DNA of 37,555 nt from Campylobacterales bacterium (GTDB lineage Bacteria; Campylobacterota; Campylobacteria; Campylobacterales; JALSKU01). Location: positions 1-37,555 of the forward strand of contig JAMOOV010000129.1 of NCBI GenBank assembly GCA_027065125.1, written 5' to 3'. The position numbers and the translations under genes were made by a program. The notes beneath the pieces are model-generated. The model searched no databases. It had not been told where the DNA came from and was given only the letters and a program-made list of their open reading frames with translations. This document shows, one piece after another, positions 9,558 to 17,832 of the stretch; positions within the stretch are counted from its first letter, which is position 1, and each line of letters starts with the position of its first letter.

Positions 9558-10830
9558 TAACTGATTTTTCATGTGCTGTCAATCCCTCTATGTTTGCAAG
9601 TAATGCACAAGACTTCCCTATCTCTTTCAAGCCGTTATCGCTTATGCTAATGATTGAGGATTTTTTAATAAAATTATCAACACTTAGTGGTGAATAAAAT
9701 CTTGCAGTACCTCCGGTAGGAAGAGTATGATTTGGTCCGGCTATATAGTCGCCTATGGGTTCCGGAGTATTTTTTCCAAGAAATATAGCTCCTGCATGTT
9801 TTATAAGCGGTAGTAATTCAAAAGGATTTTCTACCATAAGTTCAAGATGCTCTGGAGCTATTTTATTCATCAAATCTATTGCTTGGGTAATCTCTTTTAC
9901 GACGATTATCGCCCCTCTTGTTTCTATCGACTTTCTTGCTATCTCTTCTCTTGAAAGAGATTTTAACATTGTATATATGTGATCTTTTGTTTTTATTGCT
10001 AACTCTTTGTCTATTGTTATCATAATGGAACTTGCCATTTCATCATGTTCGGCTTGAGAGAGTAAGTCTATAGCAAGATATTTTGAATTTGCTTTTTCAT
10101 CGGCTATTATACCTATCTCGCTTGGACCTGCTATCATATCTATATTTACTTCACCATAAACTAATTTTTTTGCAGTAGCCACAAAGATATTACCCGGACC
10201 CGTTATAACATCTACTTTTGGTATATTTTTAGTACCGTAAGCCATAGCAGCTATAGCACTTGCCCCTCCTACTTTAAAAGCTTTTTTTATACCGCATAGA
10301 TAAAGTGCTGCCAGCAATAGTTCATTTATCTCAGCATTTGGAGTAGGAGTACAAACTACTATCTCTTTTACTCCGGCAACTATCGCAGGTATGGCATTCA
10401 TAAGTAAAGAGCTTGGATATGCAGCTTTTCCTCCCGGGATATAAAGACCAGCTCTTTCGACGGGAGTGATTTTTTGTCCTGTCATACTTCCGTTATCTTC
10501 AAAATCTATCCATGATTTTGGTAACTGTTTTTTATGAAAAGATGTGATTCTGTCATATGATAAATGGAGAGCTTTTTTCAAATCTTCATCTATATTTTCA
10601 TAAGCTTTTTTCATACTATCTTGTGAAATCTCCAAATCTTCATCCGATTTTGGTGACCACTTGTCAAACTTTTTGATATGCTCAAATATTGCTTCGTTTT
10701 TTCTCTCTTTTATATCTTTCAATATACTGGAAACGATTGGAGTTACCGTATCGATATCCATCTTTCCTCTAATTAATAGTTCATTAAACTCATTATCAAA
10801 ATTTTTATCATCTATTTGTAAGACTTTCAT
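9544..10830 (-). CDS. hisD: Histidinol dehydrogenase
   Basis: 428 residues from the ATG at 10830, chosen because AAGGAAA precedes it by 5 bases; a longer reading to 10866 lacks a site. It catalyses the last two oxidations of histidine synthesis (histidinol to histidine). Visible signatures: PGGKAAYPSSLLMNAIPA, VDVITGPGN, AGPSEIGIIAD, the zinc-site region LLSQAEHDEMA, APEHLELM, and GPNHTLPTGGTARF. All catalytic regions look intact. The start lies inside the end of the upstream PLP-enzyme gene (23-base overlap), indicating co-translation as the last gene of the yebC-to-hisD cluster. No other his genes are in the window, normal for Campylobacterota with scattered histidine genes. Confidence 0.95.
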   Translation of the reverse strand: MKVLQIDDKNFDNEFNELLIRGKMDIDTVTPIVSSILKDIKERKNEAIFEHIKKFDKWSPKSDEDLEISQDSMKKAYENIDEDLKKALHLSYDRITSFHKKQLPKSWIDFEDNGSMTGQKITPVERAGLYIPGGKAAYPSSLLMNAIPAIVAGVKEIVVCTPTPNAEINELLLAALYLCGIKKAFKVGGASAIAAMAYGTKNIPKVDVITGPGNIFVATAKKLVYGEVNIDMIAGPSEIGIIADEKANSKYLAIDLLSQAEHDEMASSIMITIDKELAIKTKDHIYTMLKSLSREEIARKSIETRGAIIVVKEITQAIDLMNKIAPEHLELMVENPFELLPLIKHAGAIFLGKNTPEPIGDYIAGPNHTLPTGGTARFYSPLSVDNFIKKSSIISISDNGLKEIGKSCALLANIEGLTAHEKSVRIRL

Positions 10831-11734
10831 CACATTTCCTTTTATATCTTTGTAGCATTGATTCATTGCCTTTTATTCCACCTTGATGAATGTAAAGTAT
10901 CTTTTCATCTTCGGAAGGTTTTGATGATCTTAAGTTTTTAACCATTTCGCTAAAACCAATAGGATCATAAAGTAAGTCAAACTCAATGCTGGTTTGCTGA
11001 CATAATTTTATCCAAAATTTGTATAATTCACAATCAAGTTTTCCAAAATGATACTTTTTTGTATCTAATATTTCAGGATGATAACTCTCATTTTTGCAGA
11101 GTGAATAAAATTGTTCTTTTAGATACTCCTTTCCTCCTACACAAGCTACGGTATAAACTTTTGCATCATCATTAAAATCTCTTATGGATTGTTGCAAGAA
11201 AAGTGCAGTAGTACCGGTGCCGGAAGGTAAAAATATCTTTAGTTTTTTAATATTGTTATCTTTTTTGTACTCTATTATCTCTTTTGACAGCATAGATATA
11301 CCGTATTTTGAAGTTTCACATCTACCACCTTCTGGTATGTAGAGTGTTGAGCCTTTTTTTACCGTTTTTGAGAGATTTTTCAAAAAAGCATGTTTTAAGT
11401 TGTCAAATATTTTTATTTTCATACCATTTTTGACAGCATATTTATAGTTTCCAACGGGATACTCTTTTAAAAAATCCGGTATATGATTTGTATAATACTC
11501 AAATTTTATACCTTTATCTTTGCATAAAACGGATAGAGAGTACATTGCATTTGATTGGTTTGAGCCGAAAGAGACTATCTTATCAATACCACTCAAATCC
11601 TTTTCAAGAAAGTAGATAAATTTTCTTGCTTTATTGCCGGAAAAGTCGGGATGAAGTAAATCATCCCGTTTTATGAGTATATCAAAGCCGAAACATTCGA
11701 TGCTTTGAATAGGAGAGTTGTTAATTTCTATCAA
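10808..11734 (-). CDS. PLP-dependent enzyme of the ACC deaminase / D-cysteine desulfhydrase family
   Basis: 308 residues. The fold-type II PLP signature is FSGNKARKF (about 31-39), in which the lysine of GNK corresponds to the cofactor lysine; IKRDDLLHPD just before it and SFGSNQSNA (about 54-62) are the family's substrate and phosphate loops, and LPSGTGTTALF is the glycine-rich phosphate-binding loop. The family includes 1-aminocyclopropane-1-carboxylate deaminase and DcyD; which reaction this member carries out cannot be read from sequence alone. D-cysteine desulfhydration is the commoner role in bacteria. The apparent start is a TTG inside the last codons of fbaA (14-base overlap) without a clear ribosome binding site, consistent with coupling. 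Its end overlaps hisD. Confidence 0.78.
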   Translation of the reverse strand: MIEINNSPIQSIECFGFDILIKRDDLLHPDFSGNKARKFIYFLEKDLSGIDKIVSFGSNQSNAMYSLSVLCKDKGIKFEYYTNHIPDFLKEYPVGNYKYAVKNGMKIKIFDNLKHAFLKNLSKTVKKGSTLYIPEGGRCETSKYGISMLSKEIIEYKKDNNIKKLKIFLPSGTGTTALFLQQSIRDFNDDAKVYTVACVGGKEYLKEQFYSLCKNESYHPEILDTKKYHFGKLDCELYKFWIKLCQQTSIEFDLLYDPIGFSEMVKNLRSSKPSEDEKILYIHQGGIKGNESMLQRYKRKCDESLTNR

Positions 11735-12800
11735 TACAGTTCAAATCTTTAAAAGCTTCGATTAGTCTGTTTTTCATAGATACTTCGCCTTCCCTTAACC
11801 ATTTTCTGGGATCGTAGTATTTTTTATTGGGTTTGTCGTCGCCTTCCGGGTTGCCTATTTGGGCTTGTAGATAGTCATGATATTTTTCTACATATCCCTT
11901 AACACCATCCCAAAAAGCCCATTGTGTATCGGTATCTATATTCATCTTAACTACACCGTAACTGACTGCCTCTTGAATCTCTTCATGAGTAGATCCGCTA
12001 CCTCCGTGAAATACAAAATTGACAGGTTTTTGAGCCGTATTGTATTTTTTCTCTATATATTTTTGTGAATTATCTAAAATCTTTGGAGTAAGTACGACAT
12101 TGCCCGGTTTATATACTCCATGTACATTTCCAAAAGATGCGGCTATAGTAAATTTATCACTTATCTTGCTTAATCTTTCATAAGCAAGAGCTACATCTTC
12201 GGGCTGAGTATATAGTCTGGAGTTGTCTATATCGCTATGGTCTATACCGTCCTCTTCACCGCCCGTTACTCCCAGCTCAATCTCAAGAGTCATATCTATG
12301 GCACTCATTCTTTTTAGATATTCTTCACATATAGAGATATTTTCCTCTAAATCTTCAACGGATAAATCTATCATATGTGAGCTAAATAGAGGTTTACCGA
12401 GTCTTTTGTAGTGTTGTTCTCCCGCATCAAGTAAAGCATCAATCCATGGGAGAAGCTTTTTGTTTGCATGGTCTGTATGTAAAATGACAGGTACACCATA
12501 GGCTTCCGCCATACTGTGTACATGCATAGCACCGCTGATAGCACCTAAAACCGCTCCTTTTGAGCTATCTATACCTTTACCGGCAAAAAAAGCAGCACCT
12601 CCGTTTGAAAATTGTATGATTATAGGAGAATTTATCTCTTTTGCCGACTCAAGTGCTGCATTTATGGAGTTTGTTCCGACTACATTTACAGCAGGAAGAG
12701 CAAAATTTTGCTCTTTTGCCAAAGAAAACAGTTTTTGCATATTCTCCCCGACAACTACACCCGGTTTAATCAAGTCTAAAACTTTTTTAGTACTGCTCAT
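11721..12800 (-). CDS. fbaA: Fructose-bisphosphate aldolase, class II (FbaA type)
   Basis: 359 residues, the long E. coli FbaA-type subgroup. It is a zinc enzyme interconverting fructose-1,6-bisphosphate and the triose phosphates in glycolysis and gluconeogenesis. The zinc and catalytic region is HTDHANKK (about 110-117), with the E. coli Cys of HTDHC replaced by Ala; FNGGAAFFAGKG, FHGGSGST and MNIDTDTQWAF phosphate-binding loops are present. GGAG lies 6 bases before the ATG. The pairing with a PEB4-like isomerase gene immediately upstream is the same as in Campylobacter (peb4-fba) and Helicobacter (HP0175-HP0176). Together with fbp in this window, it supports gluconeogenesis, usual in autotrophic Campylobacterota. 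Confidence 0.95.
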   Translation of the reverse strand: MSSTKKVLDLIKPGVVVGENMQKLFSLAKEQNFALPAVNVVGTNSINAALESAKEINSPIIIQFSNGGAAFFAGKGIDSSKGAVLGAISGAMHVHSMAEAYGVPVILHTDHANKKLLPWIDALLDAGEQHYKRLGKPLFSSHMIDLSVEDLEENISICEEYLKRMSAIDMTLEIELGVTGGEEDGIDHSDIDNSRLYTQPEDVALAYERLSKISDKFTIAASFGNVHGVYKPGNVVLTPKILDNSQKYIEKKYNTAQKPVNFVFHGGSGSTHEEIQEAVSYGVVKMNIDTDTQWAFWDGVKGYVEKYHDYLQAQIGNPEGDDKPNKKYYDPRKWLREGEVSMKNRLIEAFKDLNCIDRN

Positions 12801-12821
12801 TTTATAACTCCTGTCAATATA

Positions 12822-13640
12822 TTAAAATTTTTGTATTTTTGCTTTTGCTCTTAATTTTTTTGCTATAGCTTGTACTTTCTTTTGAAATGCAACTACTTTA
12901 AGCTGAGCTTTGATTCTATTTTTTACATTTTCAAAAGGAATTTTTCCTCCGTCTTTTTTTGCTTCAACATAGATAACATGGTATCCAAATTGTGTTTTAA
13001 CCGGTTTGGTAGTAATCTCTCCAGCTTTTAAAGCAAATGCCGCATTAGAAAATGCCGGAACCATTCTTTTTTTGGTAAACCATCCGAGTTCTCCACCGTT
13101 TGCACCACTTGGTCCTGTAGATTTGGTTTTTGCAAGTTTTATAAATTTACTCTCAAGTTTTTTACCTTTTAAGCCTTTTAGCTGAGATATGATATCTTTA
13201 GCCTCTTTTTCCGTCTTTACAAGAATATGTCTTGCTTTTACTTGAGGAGGCTGAACAAATTTATTGCTATATTTATCATAGTATGCTTTTGCTTCTTTGT
13301 CGGTTATTTTAACATTGCTATACTCTTTTTTCATCCAAGTCTCAAGTGCTAAATTTGTTTTTAATTTTGCAAGTGCTTTTTTGTAAGTTTTTGTTTTTTC
13401 TATTCCTGATTTTATAGCTTTTTGTGAGAGTAGTTTGCTATCTATTGCCTGCTCAAGTATCTTTTGTTGAGTTTGCTTGGGAAGTACATCATAATTTATC
13501 CTGGGATCTCTTACAATCATTGCAATATCATCTGCCGTTACATTCATCCCATTTACCGTAGCATATACTTTCTCTACCGCAAATGCGGAACTTGTTAGCA
13601 TTACTGATGCTGTTACTACACTTAAAATAGTCTTTCTCAT
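12822..13640 (-). CDS. Periplasmic peptidyl-prolyl cis-trans isomerase, PEB4/Cbf2-like
   Basis: 272 residues. A signal peptide (MRKTILSVVTASVMLTSSAFA) is followed by a SurA-like helical chaperone region and a parvulin rotamase domain (about 132-235) with VKARHILVKTE, the GELGWFTKKRMVPAF motif and FGYHVIYVEAKK. It ends with a basic helix. The protein should act as a periplasmic chaperone and proline isomerase for outer membrane proteins, like C. jejuni PEB4 (Cbf2) and HP0175. AGGAT precedes the ATG, and a TATAAT at 13672-13667 gives it a promoter of its own. Next downstream is fbaA, 21 bases away. Confidence 0.9.
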   Translation of the reverse strand: MRKTILSVVTASVMLTSSAFAVEKVYATVNGMNVTADDIAMIVRDPRINYDVLPKQTQQKILEQAIDSKLLSQKAIKSGIEKTKTYKKALAKLKTNLALETWMKKEYSNVKITDKEAKAYYDKYSNKFVQPPQVKARHILVKTEKEAKDIISQLKGLKGKKLESKFIKLAKTKSTGPSGANGGELGWFTKKRMVPAFSNAAFALKAGEITTKPVKTQFGYHVIYVEAKKDGGKIPFENVKNRIKAQLKVVAFQKKVQAIAKKLRAKAKIQKF

Positions 13641-13666
13641 CTTTATCCTTTTAAAAAATTTGTATT

Positions 13667-13697
13667 ATTATAGCTGAAAAAAGTAACTCTAAAGTTA
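13667..13697 (-). promoter_or_regulatory. Weak yebC terminator and promoter of the PEB4-like isomerase gene
   Basis: Reading the minus strand after the yebC stop: a short stem TAACT-TTAG-AGTTA followed by CTTTTTTC (a weak intrinsic terminator), then TATAAT (13672 to 13667), which lies about 27 bases before the ATG at 13640. This suggests the isomerase-fbaA-PLP enzyme-hisD run is a transcription unit separate from yebC. Motifs are seen; function is inferred. Confidence 0.4.
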
Positions 13698-13698
13698 A

Positions 13699-14412
13699 TC
13701 AGCTCATATTATGATAAACATTTTGAACATCGTCGTCCTCTTCAAGAACTTCGATAAGTCGTTCAACTTTTTGTGCAACATCATCATCAACATCCACTTC
13801 ATTGTTGGCAACTAATTCCACGGAGCTGTCCATAATATTTACATCAAGTTTTTCAACTGCCTGCAAAAGCTCATTGAAGTCTGCAGGGTCAGATTCAAGC
13901 AGTATAAAATCATCAAACTCTTTTATATCACTTGCCCCATTATCCATAGCCACTTCCATAACTTCATCATCTTTTTCACTTCTTTCAACCGTTATGATAC
14001 CTTTTTTATCAAACATCCAAGCTACACATCCACTTTCACCCATACTGCCACCGTTTTTTGAAAAAGCATGTCTTATAGAAGCAACCGTTCTATTTTTATT
14101 GTCAGTCATGCACTCAACCATGATGGCCACTCCATTTGGACCGTATCCTTCATAAGTAATTTCGTCATAATGAACACCTTGAAGATTTCCCGTAGCTTTG
14201 TCTATGGCTCTTTGGATATTGCCTTGAGGCATAGAAACTGCTTTTGCTCTCTCAACTGCAAGCCTTAAGGAAGCATTACTGTCAAGATCTCCACCGCCAG
14301 CTCTTGCTGCAGTTGTTATATCTTTTATAGCTTTAGTAAAAACTTTTCCTTTTATTGCATCTTGTTTTGCTTTGACATGTTTTATCTTTGACCATTTATT
14401 GTGTCCGGACAT
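13699..14412 (-). CDS. YebC/PmpR family protein (TACO1 family)
   Basis: 237 residues from the ATG at 14412, which has AAGGAA six bases upstream and begins with the family-typical [20 protein letters not shown] longer reading to 14484 has no such support. Other signatures: [61 protein letters not shown]. The family was annotated as a DNA-binding regulator; recent work on YebC/TACO1 proteins assigns a role in translation of difficult proline-rich stretches. Which applies here is not visible. It is divergent from ribBA. Confidence 0.93.
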   Translation of the reverse strand: MSGHNKWSKIKHVKAKQDAIKGKVFTKAIKDITTAARAGGGDLDSNASLRLAVERAKAVSMPQGNIQRAIDKATGNLQGVHYDEITYEGYGPNGVAIMVECMTDNKNRTVASIRHAFSKNGGSMGESGCVAWMFDKKGIITVERSEKDDEVMEVAMDNGASDIKEFDDFILLESDPADFNELLQAVEKLDVNIMDSSVELVANNEVDVDDDVAQKVERLIEVLEEDDDVQNVYHNMS

Positions 14413-14486
14413 ACCATTCCTTATCTTTAAAATTTTATAGATTATAGTTAAAATATCTTTAAAATATTGTAAATTTTGCTCCAAAG

Positions 14487-14519
14487 TGATACAATACTAT
14501 AAAAATTTAAAAGAGGTAG
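14487..14519 (+). promoter_or_regulatory. Extended -10 promoter and ribosome binding site of ribBA
   Basis: TGATACAAT (14487-14495) is an extended -10 form (TG, one base, TACAAT). The expected start of transcription is about 14502, and AGAGGTAGG precedes the TTG start at 14523 by a few bases. No -35 box is evident, which is normal for Campylobacterota sigma-70 promoters. Confidence 0.45.
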
Positions 14520-14522
14520 GTT

Positions 14523-15548
14523 TTGCAAATCAATAGAGTAAAACAAGCTATAGAGGATATCAAGTCCGGTAAAATGGTTATCATGATAGACGATGAAGAT
14601 AGAGAAAACGAGGGCGATTTAGTATATGCAGGTACCTTTTCTTCTGCGGAAAAGGTAAATTTTATGGCAACACATGCAAAAGGATTAATATGTGTATCTG
14701 TCAATAAAGATATATCTGATAGATTAAAGCTCTCACCTATGGTAAAAGATAATAATTCTCAACATGAAACAGCTTTTACGGTAACAGTCGATGCGAAAGA
14801 GTGTACAACAGGAATTTCCGCTTATGAAAGAGATATGACTATAAAAGTTTTAAGCAATTACAATTCAAAGCCTTCGGATTTGGTTAGACCCGGGCATATT
14901 TTTCCTCTTATCGCAAAAAAAGGAGGAGTGCTTGTAAGGACAGGTCATACAGAGGGATCTGTTGATTTATGTAAAATGGCAGGTTTATCTCAAGTAGCTG
15001 TTATATGTGAAGTTATGAAAGATGATGGAACTATGGCAAGAAGAGATGATTTGGAACTTTTTGCAAAAAAACATAATTTAAATATCATTTATATATCCGA
15101 TCTTGTCGAATATAGGTTGCAAAATGAATCTCTTATACGAGAGATAGCTGAAGCGAAAGTAAAGTTTATGGATAGTAATGCCAAAAGGATAGATTTTATC
15201 GATCATAAAGATTCTCATCATATAGTTTATCAATTTGGAGCTTTAAAAGAGACTACGAATGTTAAATTTCACAATGTAGGATTGGATATAGATTTGTTAT
15301 CAAATGACAAAAGATACAACAATCTTATAAAATCTATAAAATATTTACAAAAAAATGGGGGTTTGCTTGTCTTTTTGGAAAAAGAGGAAAACAGAAATCC
15401 CTATATGAAAGAGTATGGCATAGGTGCAGGAATACTTAAAGATATGAAAGTTAAAAACATAAAACTTCTTGTTGGTAAAAAAGGAGTAGAATTTGTAGGT
15501 CTTAGCGGTTTTGGACTAAATGTTATTGAAGAGATTGAAATAGGCTGA
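14523..15548 (+). CDS. ribB: 3,4-dihydroxy-2-butanone-4-phosphate synthase fused to a degenerate GTP cyclohydrolase II domain
   Basis: 341 residues. Residues 1 to about 200 are a complete RibB: DEDRENEGDL (about 21-30) with metal-binding acids, RPGHIFPL, and RTGHTEGSVDLCKMAGL. It makes the four-carbon precursor of riboflavin from ribulose 5-phosphate. The C-terminal 140 residues sit where RibA lies in RibBA proteins, but the RVHSEC and CDC zinc cysteines are missing (the aligned stretch is KFHNVGLDIDLLS) and the GRGIGL catalytic loop is replaced by ENRNPYM. GTP cyclohydrolase activity is therefore unlikely, and a separate ribA must exist elsewhere. The TTG start is supported by the AGAGGTAGG just upstream and by alignment with RibB N-termini. 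Confidence 0.88.
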   Translation: MQINRVKQAIEDIKSGKMVIMIDDEDRENEGDLVYAGTFSSAEKVNFMATHAKGLICVSVNKDISDRLKLSPMVKDNNSQHETAFTVTVDAKECTTGISAYERDMTIKVLSNYNSKPSDLVRPGHIFPLIAKKGGVLVRTGHTEGSVDLCKMAGLSQVAVICEVMKDDGTMARRDDLELFAKKHNLNIIYISDLVEYRLQNESLIREIAEAKVKFMDSNAKRIDFIDHKDSHHIVYQFGALKETTNVKFHNVGLDIDLLSNDKRYNNLIKSIKYLQKNGGLLVFLEKEENRNPYMKEYGIGAGILKDMKVKNIKLLVGKKGVEFVGLSGFGLNVIEEIEIG

Positions 15549-15666
15549 TAAAAATAAGAATTTATATAACTTTCAGACAAGATATCAAGATTAGATTTTT
15601 TTAGTTTCAAAGAGATGTTAACTACTTGTGAGATTTGAATTTACTAAAAATAACAAAGGAGAAGTG

Positions 15667-15939
15667 TTGTTGAAAGATTTATTGTATGCTGGGCTTGGTG
15701 CAGCTTCTATCATGAAAGATAGCATTGAAGAAGAGGTTAAAAAGCTCGAAGAGAAAGGGAAAATCAAAAAGGATGATGCGAAGAGTTTTTTAGAGTCTCT
15801 TCAAAAGAGGGGAGAAGAGGAGGATGATAGAGTTAAAAAGCTATTTAAAAATACCATAAAAGAGGTGATAGACGAGCTTGGCTTGGCTACGAAAGAGGAT
15901 ATACAAAAACTTAAAGAGGAATTGACATCAAAGGATTGA
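15667..15939 (+). CDS. Small phasin-like coiled-coil protein
   Basis: About 90 residues from the TTG at 15667, placed five bases after AAAGGAG (15655-15661); a GTG at 15628 is possible but has no ribosome binding site and adds residues unlike the family. It opens with MLKDLLYAGLGAASIMKDSIEEE and continues as a strongly charged helix (KKLEEKGKIKKDDAKSFLES) ending TKEDIQKLKEEL. The pattern matches the small phasin-like proteins annotated as PHA synthesis regulators, but no PHA genes are in the window. It directly precedes, and overlaps by 4 bases, the UbiB-family gene, suggesting a joint function at the membrane. The function is not known. Confidence 0.7.
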   Translation: MLKDLLYAGLGAASIMKDSIEEEVKKLEEKGKIKKDDAKSFLESLQKRGEEEDDRVKKLFKNTIKEVIDELGLATKEDIQKLKEELTSKD

Positions 15940-17465
15940 GATATTATAACCCGTTGAGGGTGTATAGTGTATTTTCTTTTTTGCTGACCCTCTATCTTAT
16001 CATCAAAAAAAAGGAGAAATTTCTCTTTTTTAAACCTTTAAAGCCAAAAGAACTAAAAGAGAGTATTTCCACTTTGGGTGCGAGTTTTATCAAATTGGCT
16101 CAAGTTTTGGCAACAAGATCGGACTTTTTTTCGGAAGATTATTTAAGTGAGTTAAAAGAGTTGCATGATAAGTTGCCTCCGATGAAAGAGTTTGAATTTG
16201 ATGATGTTTTTAGGGATGCTTTTGGTAAAGGCGATATATTTGAAAATTTTGAAAAAGAGCCTATAGCATCAGCCTCTATAGGTCAAGTCCATAAAGCTTA
16301 TTTGAAAAATAATACAAAAGTCGCAGTAAAGCTTAGAAGATACAGCATACAAAGGCAGGTAAAAGCGGATATAAAAATAATAATTTTTTTCAATACCCTT
16401 TTTAAACCGCTATTTAGCACATATACTAAAAATTCCATTGATGCGGTAATAAGTGAATTTAGTAAAATGATAACAAAAGAGGTCTCTTTTATATCAGAAC
16501 TCCATAACCTAAAAAGTTTTACTCAAATGTATAAAGATAGTGGCATCAAGTTTCCTATACCTTTTGAAGAGTATTGTAGCGACGGTGCTATTGTGATGAG
16601 TTTTGAAGAGGGATTTAGGTTTGATGATAAAGCAAATCTCTTGAAATACAATATAGATTTTAAACCTCTTATCAGGAAACTTGTCAATTTTTATACTGAT
16701 CAAATGCTTATAGAAGGCTATTTTCATGCCGATCCGCATCCCGGAAATCTTTTGGTTTCGAAAGAGGGGGAGCTTATACTTCTTGATTTTGGTATGGTAA
16801 AAAGAGTATCCAATGAAACGAGAGTTGCCATCATCGAACTTGTTAAAGCCGCTCATGAGCAAAACTATGAACTTTATATAAGTGCCAACAAAAGACTCGG
16901 AACTATTGCATACGAAGCTCCAACATCCGAACTTGCCGAATTTACCTCTAAAATGTTTGCTATATTCGGTGATGAAAATTTAAGTAGCGAATCTATGCAA
17001 AAATTGGCTTTTGATATTCTAAGCACCACTAAAGATTTGCCGTTTAAATTGCCAAGTGAAGCTATATATATACTAAGAACAAGTGCCATCATAGAGGGTC
17101 TTGGAACGACATATATAGAAAATTTTAACGGTATAAAAGATATACTTCCAATTTTGCAAGAAAATATCCCCAAAGCTCTTGGAAGTAAAAATTTTACCGA
17201 ACTTATGGTGGATACCGTTAAAGATACTCCATTTTTTATCCAAAATGTTCAAAAATCTATGCAACAAATCTCAAAAGGAGAGGTCGGAGTTGTACTCTCA
17301 AACGATCAGCTAAAATGGTTGGCTAAAGAGATAAAAGAGTATATAAAACCTAAAATACAAGGGTTTTTGTTGATAGCTGCTGCATTTTTTATTTTGTTAT
17401 ATTCTTCCGATTTGAAACCTCTTTCATTGGTTTTATTTATTTTGGGGGTTTTTAAAACCTTCTAA
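15936..17465 (+). CDS. UbiB/ABC1/ADCK-family atypical kinase-like protein
   Basis: 509 residues. Protein-kinase-like fold with the family's Ala-rich loop and signature ASASIGQVHKA (about 111-121), catalytic HADPHPGNLL and metal-binding LLDFGMV. The N-terminal KxGQ helix reads FIKLAQVLATRSD, with Ala in place of the usual Gly. Two hydrophobic segments end the protein (LLIAAAFFILLY and LSLVLFILGVF), anchoring it in the inner membrane. Family members bind ATP and help lipid or quinone metabolism; in E. coli UbiB acts in ubiquinone synthesis, but Campylobacterota use menaquinones, so the role here is open. Start is a TTG overlapping the previous stop; AAAGG is closer than usual. It converges on the Csx20-like gene with a 14-base overlap. 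Confidence 0.85.
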   Translation: MRYYNPLRVYSVFSFLLTLYLIIKKKEKFLFFKPLKPKELKESISTLGASFIKLAQVLATRSDFFSEDYLSELKELHDKLPPMKEFEFDDVFRDAFGKGDIFENFEKEPIASASIGQVHKAYLKNNTKVAVKLRRYSIQRQVKADIKIIIFFNTLFKPLFSTYTKNSIDAVISEFSKMITKEVSFISELHNLKSFTQMYKDSGIKFPIPFEEYCSDGAIVMSFEEGFRFDDKANLLKYNIDFKPLIRKLVNFYTDQMLIEGYFHADPHPGNLLVSKEGELILLDFGMVKRVSNETRVAIIELVKAAHEQNYELYISANKRLGTIAYEAPTSELAEFTSKMFAIFGDENLSSESMQKLAFDILSTTKDLPFKLPSEAIYILRTSAIIEGLGTTYIENFNGIKDILPILQENIPKALGSKNFTELMVDTVKDTPFFIQNVQKSMQQISKGEVGVVLSNDQLKWLAKEIKEYIKPKIQGFLLIAAAFFILLYSSDLKPLSLVLFILGVFKTF

Positions 17466-17832
17466 ATATCTGATGAACAAATTCGCTTACCTTGATAAGT
17501 CTATTATCTTTTAAAAATTCTCTTACTACTCTTTTATTTGTCGAATATATCGGGATGAGATTTAAATCTTTGGTAAAGTTTACCATATGACAAGTAGCTC
17601 CGAAATCTCCTTGGATAAGCACCATATCTTGAGGTTTTGCATTTTGCATCAAAAACTCTTTTATCGGATCAAGCCAATCATCAATATATTCGATATCAGG
17701 AGGTATTTGAGACCAGATATCTTGTAAATCTTTTGGAAGATAGATAAAAATTTTTATACCGAGAGATCTTTTTGCATCCTCTGTCTGCAAAGGTGTCAAT
17801 TTGTGAGAAAACAGTAAAAACATCTTTCTCAA
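17452..17832 (-). CDS. csx20: Csx20-like CRISPR-associated small protein, not next to any cas locus
   Basis: 126 residues. The sequence MRKMFLLFSHKLTPLQ, then DAKRSLGI, IYLPKDLQDIWSQIPPD, and VLIQGDFGATCHMVNF (about 71-86) followed by LIPIYSTNKR matches the Csx20 family as I remember it. Csx15, Csx16 and Csx20 are small Rossmann-like proteins associated with type III CRISPR systems and proposed to degrade cyclic oligoadenylate messengers (ring nucleases). No CRISPR array, Cas10, Cas7-type or CARF effector is visible in the window. The start TTG overlaps the WYL gene stop as TTGA, so it is translationally coupled; an ATG at 17823 is an alternative. It is the last gene of an operon with the WYL regulator and a 40-residue protein. 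Family assignment is from recall and needs a profile search. Confidence 0.65.
   Translation of the reverse strand: MRKMFLLFSHKLTPLQTEDAKRSLGIKIFIYLPKDLQDIWSQIPPDIEYIDDWLDPIKEFLMQNAKPQDMVLIQGDFGATCHMVNFTKDLNLIPIYSTNKRVVREFLKDNRLIKVSEFVHQIFRRF

Noticed and set aside
14413-14484. Longer yebC N-terminus starting at 14484
   Set aside because: The extra residues are unlike the family and lack a ribosome binding site; the ATG at 14412 has AAGGAA and the standard MSGHNKW start.
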